Shown here piece by piece: positions 55,198 through 64,000 of a DNA stretch of 64,000 bases. The stretch's first letter is position 1. Each line of letters starts with the position of its first letter. Below the pieces are notes generated by a model that saw only the letters and a program-made list of their open reading frames with translations, was not told the DNA's origin and made no database searches. This DNA comes from Nonomuraea zeae. Its GTDB lineage: Bacteria > Actinomycetota > Actinomycetes > Streptosporangiales > Streptosporangiaceae. Where the stretch lies: the NCBI RefSeq assembly GCF_005889725.1, contig NZ_VCKX01000017.1, positions 24,823-88,822 of the forward strand, written 5' to 3'. The position numbers were made by a program, and so were the translations under genes.

Positions 55198-56778
55198 TCA
55201 GGCTCCGCGGGATGTCTGCTTGATACGCATTGTCAGCTCGTTGACCTGGTTGTACATCGACCTGCGCTCGGCGATGAGCGAGCGGATCTTCCGTTCCGCG
55301 TGCATCACGGTGGTGTGGTCGCGGCCGCCGAACTGCTGCCCGATCTTCGGCAGCGACAGCTCGGTGAGCTCGCGCACCAGATACATGGCGATCTGCCGGG
55401 CGTTCACCAGCGCCCGGCTGCGGGAGCTGCCGCACAGGTCGTCGATGCTGATCCCGAAGTACTCGGCGGTCTGGGCCATGATCGTGGCGATCGTGATCTC
55501 GTGCCCGGAGTCCGAGGTGATCAGGTCCTTCAGCACCACTTCGGCGAGCTGCAGGTCGACGCCCTGCCTGTTGAGGCTGGCGAACGCGGTGACCCTGATC
55601 AGCGCGCCCTCCAGCTCGCGGATGTTGGTGGAGATGCGGCTGGCGATGTATTCGAGCACCTCGGGCGGCGCGGCCAGGCCCTCCTGGATCGCCTTCTTCC
55701 TGAGGATGGCGATGCGGGTCTCCAGCTCGGGCGGCTGGACGTCGGTGATCAGACCCCACTCGAAGCGGTTGCGCAGCCGGTCCTCCAGCGTGATGAGCTG
55801 CTTCGGCGCGCGGTCGCTGGAGATGACGATCTGCTTGTTGGCGTTGTGGAGCGTGTTGAAGGTGTGGAAGAACTCCTCCTGCGTCTGCTCCTTGCCCTCC
55901 AGGAACTGGATGTCGTCCACGAGCAGGATGTCGATCGCCCGGTAGCGGCCGCGGAACCCGTCGGCCTTGTGGTCGCGGATGCTGTTGATGAAGTCGTTGG
56001 TGAACTCCTCGGAGCTCACGTATCTCACCCGCGCGCCGTCGTACAGGCTTTGGGCGTAATGCCCGATCGCGTGCAGCAGGTGGGTCTTCCCCAGCCCGGA
56101 GTCACCGTAAATGAAGAGCGGGTTGTACGCCTTCGCCGGGGATTCGGCCACCGCGACGGCCGCCGCATGGGCGAACCGGTTGCTGGCCCCGATGACGAAT
56201 GTCTCGAATGTGTACTTCTGATTGAGACGCGCGGGTTCGCTGGGCTTGTTGCTTTTTGCTTCCCAGCGGTTGGGGGCCGGCTCCGGCGCTTTTTCCACAG
56301 GCGGTGTGTACGGCTGCGCCTGTTCAAAAGAGAACCCGGGCTGTGGATATTCGGTGGATACCTGAACCGGCTCGGGCTGTGGAGAATAGAACTGAGGGGG
56401 CTCAGAAGCCGGGTTGTGCTGCGGTTGGGCGGGCTGTGCATAACGGAGCTGACTCTCCACACCCTGGGGATAACTGGGAGTCACAGGCTGTTGATGGCCG
56501 TCGATGACGGGCTGCTCCGGGGCCGTGGTGTCGATCATCACCGCCAGCCGCATGGTCCGGCCGAGCTCCTGCGAGAGCGCGTGCGCCACGAGGGGGCGCA
56601 GCTTGCCCTCGATGAGGTCCTTGAGGAAGTCGTTGGGGACGCCGAGCACGATCGTGTCGTTGGCCAGGGCGATCGGCCGCACCATCGACAGCCACGTACG
56701 CTGCTGGATGGGCACGTTCTCGTTGAGGAAGTTGCCCAGGGCCCTCGCCCATACCGTGCCGAGGTCGACACCGTTCAT
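55198..56778 (-). CDS. dnaA: Chromosomal replication initiator DnaA
   Basis: 526 residues from ATG 56778 after GGAGGAGGGGGAG. Domain I (about 1-85, [21 protein letters not shown]), a long Gln/Pro-rich domain II (about 88-185) as in other actinobacteria, AAA+ domain III with Walker [12 protein letters not shown] and Walker [11 protein letters not shown], and domain IV with the DnaA signature [12 protein letters not shown]. It opens oriC. Many DnaA boxes before its start suggest autoregulation. Confidence 0.97.
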   Translation of the reverse strand: MNGVDLGTVWARALGNFLNENVPIQQRTWLSMVRPIALANDTIVLGVPNDFLKDLIEGKLRPLVAHALSQELGRTMRLAVMIDTTAPEQPVIDGHQQPVTPSYPQGVESQLRYAQPAQPQHNPASEPPQFYSPQPEPVQVSTEYPQPGFSFEQAQPYTPPVEKAPEPAPNRWEAKSNKPSEPARLNQKYTFETFVIGASNRFAHAAAVAVAESPAKAYNPLFIYGDSGLGKTHLLHAIGHYAQSLYDGARVRYVSSEEFTNDFINSIRDHKADGFRGRYRAIDILLVDDIQFLEGKEQTQEEFFHTFNTLHNANKQIVISSDRAPKQLITLEDRLRNRFEWGLITDVQPPELETRIAILRKKAIQEGLAAPPEVLEYIASRISTNIRELEGALIRVTAFASLNRQGVDLQLAEVVLKDLITSDSGHEITIATIMAQTAEYFGISIDDLCGSSRSRALVNARQIAMYLVRELTELSLPKIGQQFGGRDHTTVMHAERKIRSLIAERRSMYNQVNELTMRIKQTSRGA

Positions 56779-57224
56779 GGTGCGGCTCCCCCTCCTCCCT
56801 CTCGCGGCCCCCCGCGATCGTTTATCCACATGACGCGACCGCCTGAGTTGCTCGGCGGCCGTTCGTCCACAGCGTGGCGGCCGAGCTTCATGCCCAGGGC
56901 CTCCACAGGAGATCCACAGGTTGTGCACAGCCTTTGAGTGGGTCCAGAAGGGCCGACAGTATCTATGTGCACAGCTGTGTTCAAGCGTTGTCCACAGCCT
57001 AGTGGTACCTGGGTGCACAATCTGTGGACGCCCGCCGGGCCGTGGAAAACTCACCTGTGGAAAGGTGGATAACCCGTCCGGTTTGACCTGGACGGTACTT
57101 GCCCCGTAACGTACGACGGTCGGCTTGTCACGCGACGGCTATTTCGCGTGCCCTCGCTTCCTTGGCAGGCCATCCATGTGTGTTAAGCGTCATCTGGACG
57201 CACCTTCAAGCCTGGAGCCCACCC
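56779..57224. promoter_or_regulatory. dnaA-rpmH divergent region with second DnaA-box cluster
   Basis: 446 bases. DnaA boxes: TTATCCACA (56822-56830), TTGTGCACA (56921-56929), TTGTCCACA (56988-56996), TTATCCACC complement (57064-57072), plus several TCCACA sites near 56863-56915. It holds the divergent promoters of dnaA and of the rpmH-rnpA-yidC run. TTGACC (57083-57088) is a possible -35 for rpmH. Confidence 0.72.
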
Positions 57225-57362
57225 GTGAGCAAGCGTACTTTCCAGCCGAACAACCGTCGCCGCGCGAAGACCCACGGCTTCCGGCTGCGCATGCGCACCC
57301 GGGCCGGTCGCGCCATCCTCGCTGCCCGCCGCCACAAGGGCCGCGCGAAGCTGTCGGCCTGA
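57225..57362 (+). CDS. rpmH: Large ribosomal subunit protein bL34
   Basis: 45 residues, very basic. It reads [19 protein letters not shown] at the start and ends HKGRAKLSA, identical in layout to actinobacterial L34. GTG start at 57225 with GGAG eight bases upstream. Confidence 0.97.
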   Translation: MSKRTFQPNNRRRAKTHGFRLRMRTRAGRAILAARRHKGRAKLSA

Positions 57363-57424
57363 CCGTCCCACGTCAGATTGTCGGCCCGCCGGTGGATCAC
57401 ACCGGCGGGCGTTAGGCGTATACG

Positions 57425-57787
57425 GTGCTGTCCCATCGATCCCGCATGCGACGCGGGGAGGAGTTCGAGGCGGCCGTCAGGCGCGGTAAGCGCGCGGGTC
57501 GTCCGACACTAGTGGTGCATTTCACCATTTCCGGGGAAGAGCAACCCCTGGTTGGTTTCGTGGTGAGCAAGGCCGTCGGCGGCGCCGTGACCCGGAACAA
57601 GGTCAAGCGGCGCCTCCGACACCTGATGCGGGACCGTCTTGACCGGCTGCCGCGAGGTAGCCTGCTGGTGGTACGCGCCAATCCACCGGCCGCGTCCGCG
57701 CGTTTCGAGCACCTGGCCGCCGAGCTCGATTCCGCGCTGGATCGTTTGCTCAGGCGGCGCGAGTCCTCGACGGGCGGACACAGATGA
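57425..57787 (+). CDS. rnpA: Ribonuclease P protein component
   Basis: 120 residues. The RnpA fold and its RNR motif are clear: [55 protein letters not shown]. It binds the RNase P RNA and tRNA precursors' leaders. GTG start at 57425. The stop overlaps yidD. Confidence 0.95.
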   Translation: MLSHRSRMRRGEEFEAAVRRGKRAGRPTLVVHFTISGEEQPLVGFVVSKAVGGAVTRNKVKRRLRHLMRDRLDRLPRGSLLVVRANPPAASARFEHLAAELDSALDRLLRRRESSTGGHR

Positions 57788-58065
57788 CGGAGCAGCCGCA
57801 AGGGATGGTGCCGAGCCTCGCCGCTCGGGCACTGATCATCCCGATCCGGTTCTACCGGGCCTTCATCGGCCCGATGCTGGGTCCGCGGTGCCGTTTCTAC
57901 CCGTCGTGCAGTGCGTATGGGCTCGAGGCGATCGCCGTACACGGAGCATTGCGCGGCACATGGCTGACTGTCCGGCGCATCGGGCGGTGCCACCCATTCC
58001 ATCCCGGAGGTATAGACCCGGTGCCCCCACGCCCGGTCCGGTCCCACGAAACGCAAGGGAGATAG
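57784..58065 (+). CDS. yidD: Membrane protein insertion efficiency factor YidD
   Basis: 93 residues. YidD hallmark [37 protein letters not shown] and [14 protein letters not shown], with the conserved Cys triad. It assists YidC. ATGA overlap with rnpA. Confidence 0.95.
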   Translation: MTEQPQGMVPSLAARALIIPIRFYRAFIGPMLGPRCRFYPSCSAYGLEAIAVHGALRGTWLTVRRIGRCHPFHPGGIDPVPPRPVRSHETQGR

Positions 58066-58069
58066 CTCG

Positions 58070-59020
58070 GTGGAGCTGTCCTGGCTGAGCTGGCTGTATG
58101 AAGCCGTAGCCCACGTCATCATCTGGATCCACACTGGGTACAGCACGGTCCTCAACCCCGACAGCGGGCTGACCTGGGCGTTGACGATCATCACGCTGAC
58201 CGTGTTCATGCGGATCCTGATCTTCCCGCTCTTCCTGAAGCAGATGCGCTCGTCGCGGAAGATGCAGGAGCTCGCCCCCAAGGTGCAGGAGCTGCGCAAG
58301 CGCTACAAGAACGACAAGCAGCGCATGAACCAGGAGGTCATGGCGCTCTACCAGGGAGCCGGGGCCAACCCCCTCGGTGGCTGCCTGCCTGTCGTCGCCC
58401 AGTTCCCCATCTTCATCTCCATGTTCACCGTGCTCCAGAACATGGCCAACGGCCATGCCAAGTACGGCATGACGCAGGAGCTGGTCGACAGCGCCCGGGC
58501 CGCGCACATCTTCGGAGCGCCGCTGCCGGCGAGCTTCTTCATGTCGTCGGAGCAGCTCGCCGGCTTCGACGCGTCGGTCGTCCAGACCAAGATCGTGCTG
58601 GGCATCTTCGTGGCGATCAGCTCGCTCACGACGTTCCTCACCGTCCGGCAGAGCGTCACCCGCTCCATGGCTCAGATGCCGGACAACCCCATGGCGCAGC
58701 AGCAGAAGATCCTGATGTACATCTCGCCGCTGTTCGCCTTCTTCAGCCTGAACTTCCCGCTCGGCCTGATCATGTACTGGGTCACCACCAACCTGTGGAC
58801 GCTCGGTCAGCAGCACTGGTTCTACAGCCGCCACCCGATGCCCCAGTACGACGCCAAGGGCAACGTCATCCCCGTGCCGCCCAAGACCGGCCTGATCGGC
58901 AAGTTCCGCAAGACAACCCCGGAAGAGCAGGCGCCTCCGCCGCCCCCGGAGCCTAAGATCATTAGGCAGCAGCCAAGCCGCCAGTCCCGCAGCAAGCGCA
59001 CCGGCAGCAAGAAGTCTTGA
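58070..59020 (+). CDS. yidC: Membrane protein insertase YidC/Oxa1
   Basis: 316 residues from GTG 58070. Five to six membrane helices; conserved Arg in the first hydrophilic groove (FMRILIFPLFLKQMRSSRKM), GANPLGGCLPVVAQFPIFISMF and a basic C-terminal tail. It inserts and folds membrane proteins with or without SecYEG. Short actinobacterial form without the large periplasmic domain. Confidence 0.96.
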   Translation: MELSWLSWLYEAVAHVIIWIHTGYSTVLNPDSGLTWALTIITLTVFMRILIFPLFLKQMRSSRKMQELAPKVQELRKRYKNDKQRMNQEVMALYQGAGANPLGGCLPVVAQFPIFISMFTVLQNMANGHAKYGMTQELVDSARAAHIFGAPLPASFFMSSEQLAGFDASVVQTKIVLGIFVAISSLTTFLTVRQSVTRSMAQMPDNPMAQQQKILMYISPLFAFFSLNFPLGLIMYWVTTNLWTLGQQHWFYSRHPMPQYDAKGNVIPVPPKTGLIGKFRKTTPEEQAPPPPPEPKIIRQQPSRQSRSKRTGSKKS

Positions 59021-59040
59021 ACACGAAGGAGAGGCCGGCC

Positions 59041-59529
59041 ATGACCGAGGCCGAGCAGGAGAAGGCTCCTGATCTCAGCGCGCTGGAGCAGGAAGGCGAG
59101 ATCGCTGCCGACTACGTCGAGGGCCTTCTCGACATCGCCGACATCGACGGTGACATCGACATGGATGTCGAGGGCGACCGCGCCATGGTCTCCGTCGTGG
59201 GGCTCAAGGGCAATGAGCTGGTGGGGCCCGCGGGAGAGGTCCTGGAGGCGCTGCAGGAGCTGACCCGGCTGGCCGTGCACCGGCAGACAGGGGAGCGCTC
59301 CAGGCTGATGCTGGACGTGGCCGGCTACCGCGAGCGCCGCCGGGCCGAGCTGACCAAGCTGGGCATCGAGATCGCGAACCAGGTCAAGGACTCGAACGAG
59401 CCGAAGTCGCTGCACCCGATGACGCCCTTCGAGCGCAAGATCGTGCACGACGCGGTGGCGGCCGCCGGGCTCCGCAGCGAGTCCGAGGGCGAAGAGCCCC
59501 TGCGGTACGTGGTGGTCCTGCCCGTCTGA
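59041..59529 (+). CDS. jag: Jag/KhpB-type KH-R3H RNA-binding protein
   Basis: 162 residues. An acidic start, a KH domain (VVGLKGNELVGPAGEVLEALQELTRLAVHRQTGE, with a GxxG-like loop) and an R3H motif (HPMTPFERKIVHDAVA with R...H in the family form). A constant follower of yidC. It probably binds small or messenger RNAs; AAGGAGAGG precedes the start. Confidence 0.92.
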   Translation: MTEAEQEKAPDLSALEQEGEIAADYVEGLLDIADIDGDIDMDVEGDRAMVSVVGLKGNELVGPAGEVLEALQELTRLAVHRQTGERSRLMLDVAGYRERRRAELTKLGIEIANQVKDSNEPKSLHPMTPFERKIVHDAVAAAGLRSESEGEEPLRYVVVLPV

Positions 59530-59901
59530 CCGGTTGTGCAGGTAGAAGCACCGATCCGGCCGTCTGCCCCGCCGAAGCGCGTGGCAGGCGGCCGTTTCGC
59601 TTTGATGCCTCTATCTGGCTGTACGTCCTTTTATTCGGCTGTTTGCAAGCCTGTTGACCTCAGGTTCACCGGGACGGAAACACCGCGCTCGGCGGCCTGG
59701 TCGCTCGGACCTCGGGACGGCGTGCTCAAAGGCCGCTTTCAGGCCAGCCCGCTAGTCTTCCCTTGTGATCTCACCTCTAGCCTTGGGTATGGAATGTGAT
59801 TTCACCTTTGTCCCGGCCCGGAAATCGCTCTCGGCCGGCGTCCGCTCCAGAGCAGCAGCCACGCCCTCCTACGACCAGGACCAAGAAAGGGTCACCAACC
59901 A
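59530..59901. other. jag-rsmG intergenic region
   Basis: 372 bases. GCGGCCG-type inverted pieces after jag (about 59561-59597, CTGCCCCGCC and GGCAGGCGGCC) may terminate transcription. No coding frame is supported. The promoter for rsmG-parA-parB is probably here. Confidence 0.4.
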
Positions 59902-60573
59902 GTGAGCGATCAGCTTCCGGCGCCGCCGGACATAGCGCGGGACGTCTTCGCCGGGGAGGCTTGGGATCGCGCGAACGCGTTCGCCGAGCTGCTGGCAGGG
60001 CCCGGCGTCGTCCGCGGGCTGCTGGGTCCGCGGGAGGTGCCGCGGATCTGGGATCGTCACCTGCTCAACTGCGCGGTCGTCGCCGAGGCGGTGCCGGCCG
60101 ACGTACGGCTGGTGGACATCGGCTCCGGCGCGGGGCTGCCCGGCCTGGTCCTGGCGATCGTCCGGCAGGACATCGAGGTGACGCTGCTGGAGCCGCTGCT
60201 GCGCCGTACCGTGTTCCTGGAGGAGTGCGTCCAGACGCTCAAGCTGGGCAACGTCGAGGTGGTGCGCGGCCGGGCGGAGGAGCTGGCGGGCGAGCGGGTG
60301 TTCGACGTCGCCAGCGCCCGCGCGGTGGCGCCGCTCGACCGGCTCCTGACGTGGGCCATGCCGCTGCTGCGCGAGGGCGGCGAGCTGATCGCCATGAAGG
60401 GGGAGCGCGCCGCGGGCGAGCTCGCCGAGGCGGAGGCCCAATTGCGCGCCAGCGGAGCCCGAACGGCTGAGCTTGTGACCGTCGGGCGCGGTAAGGTCGA
60501 GCCGCCTGCAACATTGGTTCGGGTGGTAGCGGGTCGCGCGCCGGAGCGAGCTAGGCGGCGACGAAGGAGGTGA
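59902..60573 (+). CDS. rsmG: 16S rRNA (guanine-N7) methyltransferase RsmG
   Basis: 223 residues from GTG 59902. GidB pattern: WDRHLLNCAVVAEAVP, SAM motif LVDIGSGAGLPGLVLAI, LLEPLLRRTVFLEE, ASARAVAPLDRLLTW. It methylates G527 of 16S rRNA; loss gives low-level streptomycin resistance. Arg-rich tail. Confidence 0.95.
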   Translation: MSDQLPAPPDIARDVFAGEAWDRANAFAELLAGPGVVRGLLGPREVPRIWDRHLLNCAVVAEAVPADVRLVDIGSGAGLPGLVLAIVRQDIEVTLLEPLLRRTVFLEECVQTLKLGNVEVVRGRAEELAGERVFDVASARAVAPLDRLLTWAMPLLREGGELIAMKGERAAGELAEAEAQLRASGARTAELVTVGRGKVEPPATLVRVVAGRAPERARRRRRR

Positions 60574-60716
60574 CGGTTGTGCCAGTCGCGTCATGCGGTC
60601 TTGGCTGGCCGGAGAGCCGTCGGTCCGACAGTCCAACCGGAGTTGGCTGGCCCGAAATGGGCGTGTCGCGGTCAATTCCTAGCACCGGCACACCACTGGT
60701 TGAAAGGATGGCCAAC

Positions 60717-61643
60717 GTGACCCAGACCCCCCTGAACCCCGGTGATTCACCGTTGGTACGAGAGGCGCTCAGCTCAGTGGTTTCACGTGAAACATCTGCA
60801 ACCCAGACGGCCGCCCAGTCTGGCGAAACCCCCAGCGACGGCGACGGCTCCTGGCCGCGCCCGTCCAAGTGCAGGGTGATCGCAGTGGCGAACCAGAAGG
60901 GTGGCGTGGGTAAAACCACCACATCGGTGAACATTGCCGCCGCGCTGTCCATGCATGGTCAGCGCGTCCTTGTGGTGGACCTTGACCCCCAGGGCAACGC
61001 TTCCACCGCCTTGGCCACTGAGCACCGCGGCGACGTGCCGGACGTCTATCAGGTCCTTGTCGACGATCTGCCCATGGCTGACATCGTCAAGCAGGTGCCG
61101 GAGATGCCCAACCTCTACTGTGCGCCGGCCACCATCGACCTGGCGGGCGCGGAGATCGAGCTGGTCTCTCTGGTGGCGCGGGAGGCGCGCCTTCGCCGCG
61201 CGCTGGCGGCGTTCGACGCGATCGAGCTCGACTACATCGTGATCGACTGCCCTCCGTCCCTCGGCCTGCTGACCGTGAACGCGTTGGTGGCCGCGGACGA
61301 GGTCATGATCCCGATCCAGTGCGAGTACTACGCGCTGGAGGGGCTCGGGCAGCTCCTCAGGAACGTGGACCTGATCAAGGCTCACCTCAATCCGACGCTG
61401 ATGCTCTCGACCATCGTCCTGACGATGTACGACGGCCGCACCCGGCTGGCTTCTCAGGTGGCGGACGAGGTGCGGGCCCACTTCGGGGACACGGTGCTGA
61501 ACACGGTGATCCCGCGCAGCGTTCGCCTGTCGGAGGCGCCGAGTTATGGGCAGTCGGTCATGACGTACGACCCGGGGTCCAGCGGGGCGATGGCGTACAT
61601 GGACGCGGCCCGGGAGATCGCCCACCGCGCCGTCGTCGCCTGA
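60717..61643 (+). CDS. parA: Chromosome-partitioning ATPase ParA (Soj)
   Basis: 308 residues from GTG 60717, with AAAGGA eight bases upstream; ATG 60708 is possible but has no spacing for its ribosome site. Deviant Walker A VANQKGGVGKTTTSVN, then LVVDLDPQGNAS and YIVIDCPPSLGLLTVNAL. With ParB it positions newly copied origins. A perfect parS lies inside its first 30 codons. Confidence 0.95.
   Translation: MTQTPLNPGDSPLVREALSSVVSRETSATQTAAQSGETPSDGDGSWPRPSKCRVIAVANQKGGVGKTTTSVNIAAALSMHGQRVLVVDLDPQGNASTALATEHRGDVPDVYQVLVDDLPMADIVKQVPEMPNLYCAPATIDLAGAEIELVSLVAREARLRRALAAFDAIELDYIVIDCPPSLGLLTVNALVAADEVMIPIQCEYYALEGLGQLLRNVDLIKAHLNPTLMLSTIVLTMYDGRTRLASQVADEVRAHFGDTVLNTVIPRSVRLSEAPSYGQSVMTYDPGSSGAMAYMDAAREIAHRAVVA
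60780..60793. promoter_or_regulatory. parS: parS site inside parA
   Basis: GTTTCACGTGAAAC, perfect palindrome. It is the ParB loading site and encodes VSRET in ParA. Confidence 0.93.
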
Positions 61644-62702
61644 CCGCTCCACGCCTCTGGGCTGGCGAGTGGTGAGCGGCACGTCCTGCCGGCTTGTCGC
61701 CGTCCATGCCCGTCACCGCCCTCTCTGCCGTCGCCGTTCCGCGTTCACCGTCGCGGTTCCGCGTCTGACTGCGTGCTGTCGCGAGCGTTGAGCGCGACGG
61801 CGCTTCACCATGTGCCCGATCGTCCCGGCCTGCCGCACGCACGGGCCTGCGGTCGCTCGACCGGTCCGTACGGCACGTTAAATCCCGATCTGCACCCACG
61901 CCACCACCCGACGCCGGGGACCGGCCTGGCGCCGGCGACCGGACCTCAGGTGGGCGACGGAGGGATCCTGCGCCCGGGCCGGGACCACCTGACGGAGCCT
62001 CACCCTGGGGCCGCGCCCTCGCGACGGACAGCAGCCCCCGCACCCAGCCGGCCCTCGTCCGCGTGGAGGGCGCTGACTGTCGCGAGTGGGGGACCGGGTG
62101 TCTGGAGCGACCGCGTGCTCGGGAGCAGGGTGTCGCCCTGAGACAAGTCGTTAGGACGAGACAGGACGTCGCACCGAGATCGGCCGTCGCGCTGGGGCTG
62201 AAGGCCGTGCATCGCGGCCGTCTCCAGTAACCGTGCTTCCGCGCTTCCGCGCCCGGAGAGATGCGGCACGCAGATCAGGCCGGGCCTGAATCCGCCCATT
62301 CGAGGGAGTCGTTGTCGATTCCCGCCGGCACCCGAAAGCGACACCTCCATTTTGGTCCCAGCCACACCGACCACAGGCGATATAGATGGCGACTGCATCG
62401 ACCCTCGACCGTGGCCACTCTCAGGGAGACATCCACCCCCACCTCAGCCACGGTTACCAACACCGCCTGTACCCCGGCGACATCCACCAATGGGATGGGG
62501 CGTACACCCGGGAGTCCTAGCTCGCTCTAGCGCTCTCGTCGGAACGGGCGAAACTCGGGGCTCAGGCACAGGTTGGGCAGATTTGTAACCGTGTCGGTGT
62601 AAATCCAACGGGACCGTGTGTGGCGAGGGGGCACCGGGTTGGGCTCACGACGGTAACCTCTCCTGGAGTGACCGGATTCGACCGGGTGGATGAGGAGACG
62701 CA
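61644..62702. other. 1.06-kb parA-parB spacer
   Basis: No supported gene. Frames on both strands have no ribosome sites and no protein-like pattern. Short repeats GTCGCCGTTCCGCGT / GTCGCGGTTCCGCGT occur at about 61730-61766. Near the right end TTGGGCAGATTTGTAAC (62572-62588) may be part of the parB promoter. In most actinobacteria parA and parB are nearly adjacent. Confidence 0.5.
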
Positions 62703-63665
62703 GTGAGTCAGCAGCGGCGGGGATTGGGCAAGGGACTCGGGGCGCTCATTCCGACCGGTCCCATCGTTGACGGCACGGGGGCGGTGGCTTCCCCCGCCAA
62801 TGGTGCAACGACGGAAACGGGCCCGAGGCCGATTGCTGGGGCGTACTTCAAGGAGGTCGCTCTAGCCGCGATCGTGCCGAATCCGCGTCAGCCCCGTGAG
62901 GTGTTCGACGAGGAGCGCCTTGAGGAGCTGGCGGCGTCGATCCGCGAAGTCGGCCTGCTGCAGCCGATCGTGGTGCGCTCGGTGGGTGGCGGTCAGTACG
63001 AGCTGATCATGGGGGAGCGGCGCTGGCGCGCATGCCAGCAGGTCGGTCTGGACCCGGTGCCCGCGATCGTGCGCAACACGCAGGACACCGATCTCCTCCG
63101 TGACGCCTTGATCGAGAACCTTCAGCGAGAGCAGCTGAACGCCCTCGAAGAGGCGGCGGCGTACCAGCAGCTCCTTGACGACTTTCAGGCGACTCACGAT
63201 CAGTTGGCCCGGAAGGTCGGTCGCTCCCGCTCCCACATCACCAACACCCTCCGCCTTCTGAACCTCCCGCCCGAAGTCCAGCGCACGGTGGCCGCCGGAG
63301 TCATCAGCGCCGGCCACGCCAGGGCTCTCCTCGGTCTCAACAGTCCAGAGGAGCAGATGCAGCTCGCCAAGCGGATTGTGGCGGAGCTCCTCTCGGTCCG
63401 GGCCGTGGAAGAGATCGTGGCGATGGGCAGCGCCAAGGCTGCGCAGAAGGCGCCGCGCGAACGGCAGACGGCCAAGCCGACGGCGCCCGGGCTGACCCAC
63501 CTCGCCGACCGCCTCTCGGACCATTTCGAGACCAAGGTCAAGGTGGACCTTGGGCGGCGGAAGGGGCGCATCGTGGTCGAGTTCGCCACCATCGACGACC
63601 TTGAGCGCATCATCGGCACCATGGCGCCGGAAGCCGTCCGGGCGATGCGCGAGTCGGAGGACTGA
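62703..63665 (+). CDS. parB: Chromosome-partitioning protein ParB
   Basis: 320 residues from GTG 62703, after ATGAGGAGACGC. RRGLGKGLGALIP at the start, the CTP-binding box (NPRQPREVFDEERLEELAASIREVGLLQPIVVR, then GERRWRAC and ENLQREQLN), the HTH (LARKVGRSRSHITNTLRLL) and the dimerisation domain at the end. It binds parS and slides as a CTP clamp. Confidence 0.96.
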   Translation: MSQQRRGLGKGLGALIPTGPIVDGTGAVASPANGATTETGPRPIAGAYFKEVALAAIVPNPRQPREVFDEERLEELAASIREVGLLQPIVVRSVGGGQYELIMGERRWRACQQVGLDPVPAIVRNTQDTDLLRDALIENLQREQLNALEEAAAYQQLLDDFQATHDQLARKVGRSRSHITNTLRLLNLPPEVQRTVAAGVISAGHARALLGLNSPEEQMQLAKRIVAELLSVRAVEEIVAMGSAKAAQKAPRERQTAKPTAPGLTHLADRLSDHFETKVKVDLGRRKGRIVVEFATIDDLERIIGTMAPEAVRAMRESED

Positions 63666-63678
63666 CCAGACTGACGCT

Positions 63679-63722
63679 GTTTCACGTGAAACACCGCCTG
63701 GATTCTCGGTTTCACGTGAAAC
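63679..63722. promoter_or_regulatory. parS: Two parS sites after parB
   Basis: GTTTCACGTGAAAC at 63679-63692 and 63709-63722, both perfect, 30 bases apart. Confidence 0.93.
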
Positions 63723-64000
63723 AGCCGCAGGGTCTCACTGCATCCCTGCGAGCGCTACAAGCCCGCCATTGAGCGCCGCCGAGCGCCGATGGGTGGCCCT
63801 CGATGCCGGCCGTGGCGCATCCCATGCGGTTACCCGCCTCCCACGATCCGGTTGGGCTGACTAGGCCCACCCATTCCCCGTACCCCGATGGTTCTCGACC
63901 GACCGCGCCAAGCCGCCCTTGGTCCGGGCCAGGTTCCGACTCACCAGACTGCGCCGTCCGCCTCGACACAAAGGATCGAGTCGGCGAATCAAGCTAGCGT
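63723..64000. other. Right edge, no gene recognised
   Basis: 280 bases of GC-rich sequence with no supported frame. Confidence 0.4.

Overview
The window comes from a high-GC actinomycete, most likely of the Streptosporangiaceae type (an inference from gene order and protein style). The right third is the chromosomal replication-origin region. In order it carries DUF3566 - gyrA - gyrB - dciA (DUF721) - recF - gnd - dnaN - oriC - dnaA on the minus strand, then rpmH - rnpA - yidD - yidC - jag - rsmG - parA - parB on the plus strand. DnaA boxes are concentrated on both sides of dnaA. Three parS sites lie in and after the par genes.

The middle (29426-44900) is a nearly intact actinomycete integrative and conjugative element (AICE). 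It sits in the 3' half of tRNA-Ile(GAT), downstream of gyrA, and is bounded by 45-bp direct repeats. Core modules are integrase, excisionase, a RepA-like ATPase, a primase-polymerase, an FtsK/TraB-like transfer ATPase, a DUF2637 membrane protein, a WhiB protein, a GntR repressor of KorSA type with its operators, and many tiny coupled ORFs. Cargo lies at both ends: an AT-richer 604-residue membrane-anchored protein of unknown function on the left, and on the right an unusual protein joining an integrase-type DNA-binding domain to zinc ribbons and an HNH nuclease.

The left part (1-29425) is accessory DNA that looks like an accreted, partly decayed island. It holds an IS5-type transposase remnant, a recombinase fragment, and many broken genes (UspA, an amber-interrupted membrane protein, a xanthine dehydrogenase chimera, AhpD-like, three TetR pieces, PadR). 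Between these are intact stress and metal genes. From 2.3 to 16.4 kb the genes are copper-type: an MFS exporter, F510_1955 protein, BlaI/M56 pair, FAD reductase, CopZ, DUF6153, DUF305, DUF4396. Seven copies of a CsoR-type palindrome, ATACCC-N-GGGGTAT, lie in front of five transcription units; no csoR gene is present here.

From 18.8 to 28.6 kb there is an arsenic-type cluster: two ArsR repressors, an ArsO-like flavoprotein, two further flavoprotein monooxygenases, an MFS exporter, an M28-like peptidase, a methyltransferase, and a small protein with four Cys-Cys-Gly motifs. One flavoprotein carries the same CCG motif at both ends. No arsenate reductase or ArsB/Acr3 pump is visible. Six sites fitting TTWGA-N6-TCWAA, or one mismatch away, mark a shared ArsR regulon. 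This is the best candidate for an undescribed system in the window.
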